Assembly: GCA_937871985.1 (NCBI GenBank)
Contig: CALMPB010000400.1
Span: 1-64,000 of the forward strand
Direction: 5' to 3'
Length of the DNA: 64,000 nucleotides
Source of the DNA: an uncultured Burkholderiaceae bacterium
GTDB taxonomy: Bacteria; Pseudomonadota; Gammaproteobacteria; Burkholderiales; Burkholderiaceae
How positions within the stretch are numbered: the stretch's first letter is position 1; each line of letters opens with the position of its first letter. Position numbers and translations under genes: made by a program. Under the pieces are notes generated by a model. It saw only the letters and a program-made list of their open reading frames with translations, had not been told where the DNA came from and did no database searches. Positions 1 to 8,166 of this stretch are shown here, in pieces.

Positions 1-1
1 G

Positions 2-448
2 TCGCGTCCTTACATCGACCTTTCCAAGCTGCCGGTTGAGATCTCGACCAACAACCCGTATCAGATCGCAGTCGATGAGTTTCTCTCTGACGACTGTCTG
101 CGGGCGTATTTCTCGCTTCCTCAGTCGTTCATCGTCCTCGTCAATAACGAAGACATGTTTGCCGACCTGGAAGTCTTGCAAAAGGTTCCTGAACCCGGTA
201 AGCATACGACCTATACGCGGCCTGAGTATCCGATGGTAGCAGGCTACGGCTTTAGTCCGAACTACTGGGCGGTCGAAGAAGACGGTCAGTACGCCATCAG
301 TACGCACGACACGCTTTACCGCTACCGGGTGTTTAACACTACTGATCCGTACAAGCAACAAAGCTTGGACGATTCGATGGTATCAGGCGAAGCGGAAACC
401 ACGCGCAATGCGCATTTCTTGAAGATCGGGGCTGACCTGCTTTTCTAG
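2..448 (+). CDS. Unknown protein, C-terminal part (5' truncated by window)
   Basis: The reading frame is open from the first complete codon and encodes the last 148 residues of a protein that begins outside the window. The fragment has ordinary globular composition, rich in Tyr, Asp and Pro, with no membrane segment or recognisable motif. It stops one base before a palindromic terminator shared with the converging gene on the other strand. The location beside tail and recombination genes suggests a virion or replication protein, but the family is not recognised. The frame is well supported by length, wobble-position GC and the terminator placement; the function is unknown. Confidence 0.75.
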   Translation, partial: SRPYIDLSKLPVEISTNNPYQIAVDEFLSDDCLRAYFSLPQSFIVLVNNEDMFADLEVLQKVPEPGKHTTYTRPEYPMVAGYGFSPNYWAVEEDGQYAISTHDTLYRYRVFNTTDPYKQQSLDDSMVSGEAETTRNAHFLKIGADLLF

Positions 449-490
449 GGCATAAAGCCAGGGGTTTCGACCCCTGGCGGTTTTATGCCG
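449..490. terminator. Bidirectional palindromic terminator, GGCATAA-arm type
   Basis: An inner stem GCCAGGGG / CCCCTGGC with a short loop is flanked by outer arms GGCATAAA and TTTATGCC. Because the arms are complementary, each strand presents a stem followed by a T-rich run. It lies between two converging genes, so it can end transcription from both sides. Confidence 0.85.
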
Positions 491-499
491 TAGCGATGA

Positions 500-1369
500 T
501 TAACGCTTGAAGGTGAGGTCTTGGAAGTACTCTTCCAGTTCCATGTCGATCTTGGTGAGCTCGGTGAGCGAAAGCTCCTCGATCTTGATGGGAACAGCTT
601 TGTTGTTCGCGCGGTTAAGCACATACACATCGCCACCGGTTTGCGGCAGCGACAGCACGAACACGCGGAAGTTTTTGGTCACCAGGTGCAGGTTAAACGC
701 TTGGCCTGCTGTGGTTTGCGACTGGTACAGACCGCTCGGCCAGGAAGCCGTCTTTTCCGGATTGTTCATCCAGATGTCTTGATCCCAGCGCTCCAGTGCC
801 GCGCACGACTCGGGATGCAGAGCGCCGCGCCCACCGATGAGCACCGCCGGCGAGAGGTACTTCACGAAGATGCTGCGCGGGCCTTTGAACGAACGGATGG
901 CTTCGCTCATGCGGTGCGCATGTTCTTCGTTGGAAAGCGCGGGACGTCCCGTACGCGTTTCGGCGGCGCGCCCGATCATCTCTTCGGCTGCCGTGATGGC
1001 TTCAGCCGCCGAGAGCATCTCGGTCTTGGGTGCGAGCGGCGTGGGCTGTGCCAGATGGCTGGCGGGCGCTGCGCTCACAGCCTCAGCTTCTGCACGGCGC
1101 GACATGGGCGTCGGACCATCGGGGATCGGATCCGTGGAACCCGTGGTCAGGCGCGGACGATAGCGATCGGGTTGCGCGGGCAGCTCGGTTTGCGCGGGCT
1201 TGGCGCGTTCCAGAGCCAGGCGATTGATCTCTTCGAGAGCGCCTTGCAGCTGCGCAGCCTCGCCTTGCAGCACCGTAAAGCGCTCGACGATGTTCACGAC
1301 GTCACGCGTCAGATGCGTGAGCGCCATGTTCAGGTTCGTGGCGCGGTCAACCAGCGTTTGGATGTTCAC
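500..1369 (-). CDS. Conserved phage protein with N-terminal coiled coil, unknown function
   Basis: Encodes 289 residues. Residues 1-55 form a probable amphipathic coiled coil; residues 55-150 are rich in Ala, Pro, Thr and Glu and look disordered; residues 155-289 appear folded, with alternating aromatic and aliphatic residues typical of mixed alpha/beta structure. No catalytic motif was recognised. The gene lies 13 bases downstream of the Rad50-like gene in the same direction, with a CTAAGGAG-type ribosome site just before its start, so the two are probably co-transcribed. That points to a partner in DNA metabolism or a virion protein, but this is only inferred from position. Confidence 0.7.
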   Translation of the reverse strand: MNIQTLVDRATNLNMALTHLTRDVVNIVERFTVLQGEAAQLQGALEEINRLALERAKPAQTELPAQPDRYRPRLTTGSTDPIPDGPTPMSRRAEAEAVSAAPASHLAQPTPLAPKTEMLSAAEAITAAEEMIGRAAETRTGRPALSNEEHAHRMSEAIRSFKGPRSIFVKYLSPAVLIGGRGALHPESCAALERWDQDIWMNNPEKTASWPSGLYQSQTTAGQAFNLHLVTKNFRVFVLSLPQTGGDVYVLNRANNKAVPIKIEELSLTELTKIDMELEEYFQDLTFKR

Positions 1370-1382
1370 GAGAAAAAGCTCC

Positions 1383-3875
1383 TTAGGTAATAGTCACGTG
1401 CTCGTTATAGACGTCGGGCACGATGATGTTGTTGGCGTGCAGAACGCACACTTCTTTGTTGGGGAAAGCGCCGTACTGGTCGTAGTCGTGGCTAATCATG
1501 AAAAGCTGCGTGAAAGGCTGCTGCTCCATGAGATTTTTGATGAGTTCGACGGCTGCTGAGCGGTGCGCCGCATCCATCTTGGCGGCAAACTCATCCAGAT
1601 AAAGCGGGGCTTCATCCAGGCCCAAGTAATGCATCGCCACGATGTTAAACGCAAGGTTCACAATCTCCTTTTGGCCAGCGCTTGCCATGCTCACGTCCGG
1701 CACGGGATTGTCCTCATCGACAACCAAGAGCGGAAAGTTGTAATCCAGCTCTGCGTCCTCACCGCCTTGCACGACGCAGTCCTTCACTTCCATGCGATAC
1801 GCCCAGATCTGTTCGATGATAGCGTTCATGCGGTTCGTGTAGTTGCGGATGAACCCGAGCAACCCTTCGGCGATCAGGCCATCGGTCGGACTCATCTCTA
1901 CCACGAGTGCCTTGGCCGCGATCTCTTCGACGGTCAGCAACTCAATACGCATCTGGATATCTTGCACGATACCCTTTTGCACATCAAGTTCGCCCAGAAT
2001 ATCGTTCTTCTTGGCAAGGTTGCTTTGCAGATGACGGATGCACTGACGGATCATCTCGCGACGCGTCGTTTCGATGAGCGCTGCGTTGTTCTGCTCCAAA
2101 GAGCTACGCAACGCGTTTACACGCTCTCCAAGCGCGATGGAGTCTTGGACAAGGGTTCGGTACTCCATGAGCACGCGAAGCTCTCTACGCTCGCTTACGA
2201 TCTCCGCATTGATACGTTCAGAGCGATGCGTCAAGTCCGTGAGCTGGCCAGTCATGTTCGAGAGGTTTAAGTCCCCAACTTGTTCGGCTGCCGAGATAAG
2301 TGCAGTCAGCTCTTGCATCTTCACCAGGTACTGATCCGCTTCTTTGGTGAGCTCGATATCGCGCACCAACTGATCGAGCATCATGCGGGCTTTCTTCGGG
2401 TACTTGACCACCAGATCTTCTTCAGTGAGCAAATCCCAGAAGGGTTTCAGAAGCGGCTGGCTCGTAACGCAGCGCGTGTAGCGACGATAGAGCTCAGCGT
2501 AGTTCTGAATCTCACGAATCTCTTCTTCGAGCTTAGCAACTTGCTCATCAAAGAGACGCGATTGAATCTCGGCCCGACCGATGTCTTCAGAAACCTGACC
2601 GTAGAGCGCTTCGCTAAAGCCTTGGATCCAGCCGTGACCGCATGCCGGGCAAAACGTCTTAGGCGAGTTACGGTGTTCGTCTAGGTGATTGCGCTTGGCA
2701 ACGAGTCCAGTGATCTGGGTGCGTAGCGTGTTGCGCTTATCGACGATGGCGAAATGCTCTTGCGTGAGCTGCGCTAAGCGCGCCGAACTGAACTTACGCT
2801 CTTCGTTACTGGGGATGACGTCTAGCGTCTCAGTGAGCATTTCGTAAATGGCGTTGACTGCCATCTCAAAAGCTACGCCCACGTAGTCAAAGTGAAACGT
2901 ACGCCGACCCAAGAACTGATGGCGCGAGCTTTCGGCTTCGGCACGCTTGAGTACCAGTGCTTTCACGCCATCTTCACCGGTGAGCTTTAGAATCTTCGCA
3001 GACTCTTGGAGCTTGTCGTGCTCTTCGATCGTGCTGTTAAGAAGCGCTTCGTTGACTTTGATCGAACTTTGCAGGTCCGAGATCACGCCATCGATCTCAG
3101 CCGGGCCACTGAAATACCGACCGTTCGGAGCGGAACACCGCAAGTGCAGCAGCCGATGCGAAAGCGAATGCAGTTCACGCAAGCCCTGCTCTTGGATCTG
3201 CTCGTAATACGCCACCGTGTTCTCAGGCGGCGCGCTCACTTCCATGAGCATCATGAGGTCGTTGTGCAACTGATCGCGCTCAGCTTTCAGACGCGCTTCG
3301 TGTTCGGGCGTGATGACTTTCTCAGTCTCGATCACGATGCGCTTTTTCTCAAGCTTCAGTGCGCCCGTGATATCGCGTGCCCGGTCTTTGAGCGAAGCAT
3401 AGACCTTCAGCGCGTAGTCGTAGTTCACCGGCGAAAGCTTAGTGAACCAGTAACGACGCTCGGGCGTTTTCATGGCGCAGAAACTCGTCTGACCTGTCAA
3501 CAGCTTACGCACGTCTTCCGTGATGCCGAAGTATTTCTCGGCCAGTTCGCGCTGTTGGGCAGCCGTGCCTTTGTCATTTAACGGCACGCCGTCTTCGGTA
3601 AACGTGTGGTAGCCCGTTTTGTTTTTGTCATTGAACTCGCTAGTCAATACGTACTGCTTGCCCAGGTGCTCGTATGTTATGGTTTTCGAACCTGTCTTGG
3701 TGTAAGCCAAGCGGTCCGCCGGCAGTGGGAAGAGTTCCGCGATAAGCGACGACTTCCCACTGCCATTAGAGCCCAATATGAGCTGCAGCGGCTCGGTCAT
3801 GGTGATCGAGATCGTTTCGATCTGGTTTAGCTTCATGCGCGTAAAACCAGATAGCGTGGCTGAGAGAATTCTCAT
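1383..3875 (-). CDS. Rad50/SbcC-like SMC-family ATPase
   Basis: An 830-residue ATPase of the Rad50/SbcC/T4 gp46 type. These act with an Mre11-type nuclease in double-strand-break processing and recombination. Residues 35-43 are the Walker A loop GSNGSGKSS; the middle is heptad-rich coiled coil; Cys409 and Cys412 form the CPAC zinc hook. Near the C-terminus are the ABC signature (SMASAGQKE), Walker B (LYLDEF) and an ISHD switch motif. The start was placed at the Met of MRILSATLSGF because Rad50 proteins begin within a few residues of this beta strand; an in-frame start 38 codons upstream would cross the divergent promoter region. No Mre11-like gene is visible nearby. Confidence 0.9.
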   Translation of the reverse strand: MRILSATLSGFTRMKLNQIETISITMTEPLQLILGSNGSGKSSLIAELFPLPADRLAYTKTGSKTITYEHLGKQYVLTSEFNDKNKTGYHTFTEDGVPLNDKGTAAQQRELAEKYFGITEDVRKLLTGQTSFCAMKTPERRYWFTKLSPVNYDYALKVYASLKDRARDITGALKLEKKRIVIETEKVITPEHEARLKAERDQLHNDLMMLMEVSAPPENTVAYYEQIQEQGLRELHSLSHRLLHLRCSAPNGRYFSGPAEIDGVISDLQSSIKVNEALLNSTIEEHDKLQESAKILKLTGEDGVKALVLKRAEAESSRHQFLGRRTFHFDYVGVAFEMAVNAIYEMLTETLDVIPSNEERKFSSARLAQLTQEHFAIVDKRNTLRTQITGLVAKRNHLDEHRNSPKTFCPACGHGWIQGFSEALYGQVSEDIGRAEIQSRLFDEQVAKLEEEIREIQNYAELYRRYTRCVTSQPLLKPFWDLLTEEDLVVKYPKKARMMLDQLVRDIELTKEADQYLVKMQELTALISAAEQVGDLNLSNMTGQLTDLTHRSERINAEIVSERRELRVLMEYRTLVQDSIALGERVNALRSSLEQNNAALIETTRREMIRQCIRHLQSNLAKKNDILGELDVQKGIVQDIQMRIELLTVEEIAAKALVVEMSPTDGLIAEGLLGFIRNYTNRMNAIIEQIWAYRMEVKDCVVQGGEDAELDYNFPLLVVDEDNPVPDVSMASAGQKEIVNLAFNIVAMHYLGLDEAPLYLDEFAAKMDAAHRSAAVELIKNLMEQQPFTQLFMISHDYDQYGAFPNKEVCVLHANNIIVPDVYNEHVTIT

Positions 3876-3943
3876 GATGATTGCCCGGTAATTCTTATCA
3901 AAGAATGGGGCGAGGGTGTAATTTTTGACACTGGATTTGAGCC

Positions 3944-4876
3944 ATGGCTTCGAAGCTGGAAATTTACGGATACGGCGTGGTTGCCGCAAACAAACCGCTC
4001 GATAGCGATGTGATCGAAGTGGTCGATATCGAATCGAATTCGACGGTCGATGGAGAGCTTACCGATAACGGAGAGATCCACGAAGCGACGGGCGTGGGTG
4101 CTGATGGCCAGGCTTACAAAGAGTCGGCTGGCACCAGCAACACCATCAAAGCGAGCTGGCTCTGGATGGGGCAGGGCAACCGCATCAGCGCGCCTGACGT
4201 GCGCCGGGGTGCTGAAGTCATCCTTTATCGCTTTGCTGATCGCGATGCGTACTTCTGGACGACTCGCAAGAACGACCTGGCGCTGCGCAAGCTCGAAACC
4301 GTGATCTATGCGTTTTCGGCAACCGAAGTGGAGGGCGCACCGGTTAACGCAGAGAACTACTACTTCCTGGAAATCTCCTCGCACCGCAAAGCGATTACGT
4401 TAAGTACGTCCAAGGCCAATGGCGAACCCTACGCCTACACCGTACAGATCAACACAGGCGAAGGACGTGTCGTGATTCAGGACGATATCGGAAACTCGAT
4501 TACGCTGGACTCGCTGGCGCGCCTGATCGAACTCATCAACGCTGATGGTGCGCGCTTTGCTGTGGATCGCAAAGACATCACGCTTGATGCGCCGGACAAC
4601 ATCTTCGGCAAAGCCGGTAAGACGATCAAGTGGGAAGCCCAGGAGATCATCAACGACGCACAGACCTCGATCATCAACGACGGCCCGACCATCCTGAATA
4701 AGGGTAACATGGCCACCGCTGCCGGTAAGGCTGGCACGACGGGCACGGCTCAGATGGCGGGTGACACGCGCATCAAGGGTAGCTTGACGGCTGAACAAGA
4801 CGTGACGGCTGAACGAACCTTGACGGGTAACCAACTCGTCTCGATCGAAGATATCATCGCACCGAACATTCCGTAA
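3944..4876 (+). CDS. Probable central tail spike / baseplate puncturing protein
   Basis: Encodes 310 residues. The N-terminal two thirds are beta-rich and resemble an OB-fold/hub region. Residues about 185-310 carry short repeating strands (ITLDSLARLIELI, ITLDAPDNIF, TIKWEAQEII, TRIKGSLTAE) of the kind that wind into trimeric beta-helices in phage spikes and VgrG proteins. By that architecture it should sit at the tip of the contractile tail tube and pierce the outer membrane; phiKZ-like phages have an equivalent spike gene (phiKZ gp164, from memory). The gene is monocistronic, divergent from the Rad50-like gene, and ends in a shared terminator. The assignment rests on repeat pattern, not on a catalytic motif. 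Confidence 0.55.
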   Translation: MASKLEIYGYGVVAANKPLDSDVIEVVDIESNSTVDGELTDNGEIHEATGVGADGQAYKESAGTSNTIKASWLWMGQGNRISAPDVRRGAEVILYRFADRDAYFWTTRKNDLALRKLETVIYAFSATEVEGAPVNAENYYFLEISSHRKAITLSTSKANGEPYAYTVQINTGEGRVVIQDDIGNSITLDSLARLIELINADGARFAVDRKDITLDAPDNIFGKAGKTIKWEAQEIINDAQTSIINDGPTILNKGNMATAAGKAGTTGTAQMAGDTRIKGSLTAEQDVTAERTLTGNQLVSIEDIIAPNIP

Positions 4877-4877
4877 A

Positions 4878-4932
4878 CGGCATAAAGGTACGACATAGCG
4901 CCCAGGGGTGAGACCCCTGGGCTTCTATGCCG
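4878..4932. terminator. Bidirectional palindromic terminator, GGCATAA-arm type
   Basis: Inner stem GCCCAGGGG / CCCCTGGGC, outer CGGCATA and TATGCCG arms, with a short extra insertion in the left arm. It separates the converging spike gene and the small gene at 4934. Confidence 0.85.
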
Positions 4933-4933
4933 C

Positions 4934-5356
4934 TTAGATGCCAAGCAATTGACTCCGGTTATCGAGGAGTTTCTCGATATCCTGCTGCATCTTCGCTTCC
5001 GGGGCGTAACGCAACCGAGCCGGCATGCCGGCTAAGATGTGCTGGATCGCGCGCTGTTTGCGCGTGAGGTCGATCTGACCTTCGCAGAGATTGTCTCCGC
5101 AAATCTCGAACGCTGTCTTGCCATTCCAAATCGCTTTGGACAGGTGTGCAGGCAGCTTCAGCATATCCCGGTTTTTGTCGCTCGAAAGCACCATCACGCG
5201 ATTGAGCTTCTCCAGCGTTTCGTTGTCGAAAAGCGTGGAGCCTTTCAGACGAGCCGACAGAGAAGTCAAAAAGATCAGCCGCTTCACGCTCGGACTGAGC
5301 CATCCTGCGACGGCGTCAGTAACACGGTGTGAGAGGGCGGAAAGGATTCGCCGCAT
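4934..5356 (-). CDS. Small unknown protein
   Basis: Encodes 140 residues, basic and mostly helical by composition, with two cysteines in an ICGDNLCEGQ segment near residue 90. No membrane segment or known motif was seen. It ends directly at a bidirectional terminator and lies downstream of the RNase H gene in the same direction, with about 120 bases between them that contain no other convincing gene. Function not recognised. Confidence 0.65.
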   Translation of the reverse strand: MRRILSALSHRVTDAVAGWLSPSVKRLIFLTSLSARLKGSTLFDNETLEKLNRVMVLSSDKNRDMLKLPAHLSKAIWNGKTAFEICGDNLCEGQIDLTRKQRAIQHILAGMPARLRYAPEAKMQQDIEKLLDNRSQLLGI

Positions 5357-5480
5357 GGGTGACTCCAGACCAGTAGGCTCTAGGGATGAGGTCCTACCGA
5401 AAGTTCGAAAGAGTACGTCTGCGCTGATGCGTTAGGCGTGAGCTTTGGGGGGCATTGAAGGGCACTCCTATCTTGAAAGG

Positions 5481-7052
5481 TTATTGGGAAAGTTCCTCAG
5501 CGGTGAGCATGCGCGTGTTGGAGAACACACCCGCCCAGATTCCGATGTCGTCAGCGGTCTTGATGATCGTGGCGTAGCGGAACATCTTCGGAGACTCAAG
5601 CCAGGTAACGAGATGCACCGTGGGCTCGTTTGCCTCCAGACGCTTCAGAGCGTTGCGATCCAGCAAGTCAATGCTAAGCGTGAGCGCGATGGGCGCCGTT
5701 TTCACGCCTTCGCCGTTCTGGTATTTCGCTTCGACCTTAAGCGAAGAGAAGCCAACGTTGTATTCGGGCTTCAGCTTGAAGACGGTCTTCGGTTCACCCT
5801 TTTTGGGAGTGACGACTTCCATCTCATACAAAGTAGGCGTAAGGTCGGTAATAACCAGGGCCGGATCACACGCGAGGTAACCTTCCAAGCGCTTGCCAAG
5901 CATGTTGACTGCGTCAATCGCACGCATCGCCAGGCCCGCCGGATTCAGTTCACGAGAGACGGGTTGCTCACCCAAATCCACCATGTCCAGACGGCTGAAG
6001 TCGCGACGCACGAGCGCGTATTCGCCATGCTCGTTCAGTTCCCGATGCGTGCTGCTGCGATAGAGCTGATCCAGACGCAGCATGACAAGCGTATCGGAAC
6101 CCGCGCTTGCCCGGCTATGGGCGCCACGCACCAGTTCCAAAATCGCATCCGGTTCTTTCAGACGCACCAAGGAATGCGCGCCATCGGTGATGCGCTTACC
6201 CAGAAGGTCGTCTTCCTTGCCGTGCTCGCCCAGGTAGTACTCGCCAGGGCGGCATTTCTCGGGATCCGTATTGAAGTACATACGGCGATTGGCAATGAAG
6301 GGGTGCTTGTCCGACTCGTACTTCCAGTAGCCATCGGCTTGCGAGGTTTTGACCTCACACATGGAAAGGCCGCCGCGCGCCCGCATGACTGCCGAGGTCG
6401 CCAGGTGGTCGGCAAGCGAGTTGCCAAAGGCTGAACCCTCGCCAGACGATTCGTTGTGACCACGCACCCACTGGACTTTCACCACCGTGCCGCGCGCTTT
6501 CAACTGATCGCGCAGGGCAGCAGCTTCTTGCCAGGCTTCAGGATTGGCAATCGATTCGCCATCACGGCGCTTCCAGCCGTTACGCTGCCAGTTCGTCAGG
6601 TACTGGTTAAAGCCCTTGACGACATACTCGCTATCGCAGCAGATGAGAAGCGAGTTGATGTCAAATTCCAGCGCGTGTTTGAGTGCGTGCGTGGCACCCA
6701 CCAGTTCGCCCACGTTGTTCGAATTCGAACCCGCGAGCGAGGCGTAACCGTCCACGTAATGGATGGGCGTGACCTGCTCGAAAGGCGGCACACGCTTACC
6801 GGAGCGGCCATCCGATTCGGCGGCAACTTCCGGGTCTTCTTCACCCAAGTGCAGCGCGGCTTCTGCCTTGGTAACGTAACCGATGTTGGTCAGGATGTAG
6901 TCCGGGTTACCCGAACCTTTCTTGGGCTTGGCGTATGCAAAAAGGTAGCCGTGAAGCCCCCAGCCTGCTTTCCCGGGGTTCGGGCGAGCACCCCCGTCCG
7001 TCCAGAGCACCATCCCCTGAGCGGGAGTGACTTCTTTCTTTTCTTCAGACAC
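5481..7052 (-). CDS. RNase H-domain protein with long C-terminal extension
   Basis: Encodes 523 residues. Residues 14-220 are an RNase H1-type domain that cleaves RNA in RNA:DNA hybrids: Asp19 in the TDGG strand, Glu116 in NNVGELVGA, Asp140 in CCDSEYV and Asp215 in NSLADHLA form the four-carboxylate metal site, with His199 in the usual loop before the last acid. A roughly 40-residue insertion (about 60-100) separates the first strands. Residues 225-523 form a second, unrecognised domain about twice the size of the nuclease. A GGAG ribosome site precedes the ATG. A role in primer removal during replication is likely; the extra domain may target it. Confidence 0.85.
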   Translation of the reverse strand: MSEEKKEVTPAQGMVLWTDGGARPNPGKAGWGLHGYLFAYAKPKKGSGNPDYILTNIGYVTKAEAALHLGEEDPEVAAESDGRSGKRVPPFEQVTPIHYVDGYASLAGSNSNNVGELVGATHALKHALEFDINSLLICCDSEYVVKGFNQYLTNWQRNGWKRRDGESIANPEAWQEAAALRDQLKARGTVVKVQWVRGHNESSGEGSAFGNSLADHLATSAVMRARGGLSMCEVKTSQADGYWKYESDKHPFIANRRMYFNTDPEKCRPGEYYLGEHGKEDDLLGKRITDGAHSLVRLKEPDAILELVRGAHSRASAGSDTLVMLRLDQLYRSSTHRELNEHGEYALVRRDFSRLDMVDLGEQPVSRELNPAGLAMRAIDAVNMLGKRLEGYLACDPALVITDLTPTLYEMEVVTPKKGEPKTVFKLKPEYNVGFSSLKVEAKYQNGEGVKTAPIALTLSIDLLDRNALKRLEANEPTVHLVTWLESPKMFRYATIIKTADDIGIWAGVFSNTRMLTAEELSQ

Positions 7053-7103
7053 CGTTTTCTCCGAATAGCACGTGTTCTACACGATACTCGGGGGTTATAA
7101 AAA

Positions 7104-7589
7104 CTACTGCCCAGCGTTGTTCCGAAGGTACGTCTGGCAGTTCAGGAAGTAATCTTTGTTGGCGCGCTTGATGCGTTCGTCCACCGATTTGATGTACGTG
7201 TGCAGGCTTGCCATGTGGCGCTGCATGAGCCGATCGAGCGCCTCCAGATCGTTGGGGTTCAGTTTCTTGAATTCCCCAATGGGCGCTTCAGGCGCCTTCG
7301 GAATCGCGGGCGGTCGCCAGATCGGACACACGGGCGTCGTGTCTTTCTTTTCGACAACCGGGGTCGGGACCGTATCGGCAGGCGTGGGAAAGAGTTCTTC
7401 CACGATCGCCGGGTCCTGTCGCAAGCTCGGGTCCAACCCCAGGTAGGGCTGACCCGAGACTTCGAAATGGTTGACTGTGTTGAAACTGTTGCAGCTCACC
7501 AGTCCGAGGCAGGCGGTTACCAAGACGTAGCCGCCAATTGCCCGGACGGTGTTTCTGGACAGCGTGATACCGTTAGAGGTCGTTTCCAT
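7104..7589 (-). CDS. o-spanin (outer-membrane lipoprotein spanin)
   Basis: Encodes 161 residues. The N-terminus has Arg12/Arg16, a hydrophobic run and a lipobox LVSC with Cys33 as the lipidated residue, so the mature protein should be anchored in the outer membrane. Residues 60-110 are Pro-rich and the C-terminal 50 residues are helical, as expected for the periplasmic part that joins the inner spanin. The start was placed at METTSNG because it gives a normal lipoprotein signal; longer in-frame starts would put 42 extra residues before it. It overlaps the end of the i-spanin gene by 17 bases, the usual spanin arrangement. Together they fuse inner and outer membranes at the end of lysis. Confidence 0.75.
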   Translation of the reverse strand: METTSNGITLSRNTVRAIGGYVLVTACLGLVSCNSFNTVNHFEVSGQPYLGLDPSLRQDPAIVEELFPTPADTVPTPVVEKKDTTPVCPIWRPPAIPKAPEAPIGEFKKLNPNDLEALDRLMQRHMASLHTYIKSVDERIKRANKDYFLNCQTYLRNNAGQ

Positions 7590-8058
7590 TTTGAAGCTTG
7601 TCGAAAAAGTCGCCGTAATTAGAGTACCGGTCATACATCGAGCCGGGACCTGCCGGTTTAGACACTTCGGGTTTCTTAGGCGTGAGTTGGTCGGATTTGC
7701 CCAGCACGGGGCCATTGTTGCTACAGGTCTTCAGCTCAGCCAAGAGCCGATCCCGTTCCGCATTCAGTTTACGGATGGTTTCCTTTTGAAAGTCTCCTGC
7801 ATCGATAGCGGCTTGGGCAAGCCGATCGCGCTCAGCGACGGTGTTGTATCTCTTTTCGAGCTCCAGATAGTCTGCCGAAATCTTGATGAGTTTCGGAATG
7901 AGAAAAAAGTGCATGGCAATTGCCGACACAATGATCACAACACCCACAACGCGGATTTTGTGATCTTTGACGGCTTCTTTCACCGTCTTCTCGCCCAGGA
8001 CTACACCCTTGATAAAGGGCCAGAGGAACACGATCGTACGGTACATGGTGACGAACAT
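7573..8058 (-). CDS. i-spanin (inner-membrane spanin)
   Basis: Encodes 161 residues. Residues about 33-54 (VRVVGVVIIVSAIAMHFFLI) form one transmembrane helix, followed by a charged heptad-like coiled coil (about 60-115) and a Pro/Lys-rich tail. This N-in, C-out layout with a periplasmic coiled coil, and the overlapping lipoprotein gene next to it, identify an i-spanin/o-spanin pair. GAGG lies just upstream of the ATG. No endolysin or holin gene is adjacent, so the lysis functions are dispersed in this genome. Another membrane protein with a coiled coil is possible, but the gene pair makes the spanin call likely. Confidence 0.72.
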   Translation of the reverse strand: MFVTMYRTIVFLWPFIKGVVLGEKTVKEAVKDHKIRVVGVVIIVSAIAMHFFLIPKLIKISADYLELEKRYNTVAERDRLAQAAIDAGDFQKETIRKLNAERDRLLAELKTCSNNGPVLGKSDQLTPKKPEVSKPAGPGSMYDRYSNYGDFFDKLQNGNDL

Positions 8059-8120
8059 GATGAGTCCTCAGTATTCATTCTATAGGTCGTATTTTACCAC
8101 TAAATCCAACAATTTGTCAC

Positions 8121-8149
8121 TTGACATCTTGATTTATCCGGCGTTTAAA
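8121..8149 (+). promoter_or_regulatory. Sigma70-like promoter candidate
   Basis: TTGACA and TTTAAA are separated by 17 bases in the AT-rich divergent region before the gene at 8167. The match is good, but phages of this type normally use their own polymerases, so it may be coincidental. Confidence 0.3.
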
Positions 8150-8166
8150 GCCGTGAGGAGAGTTTG

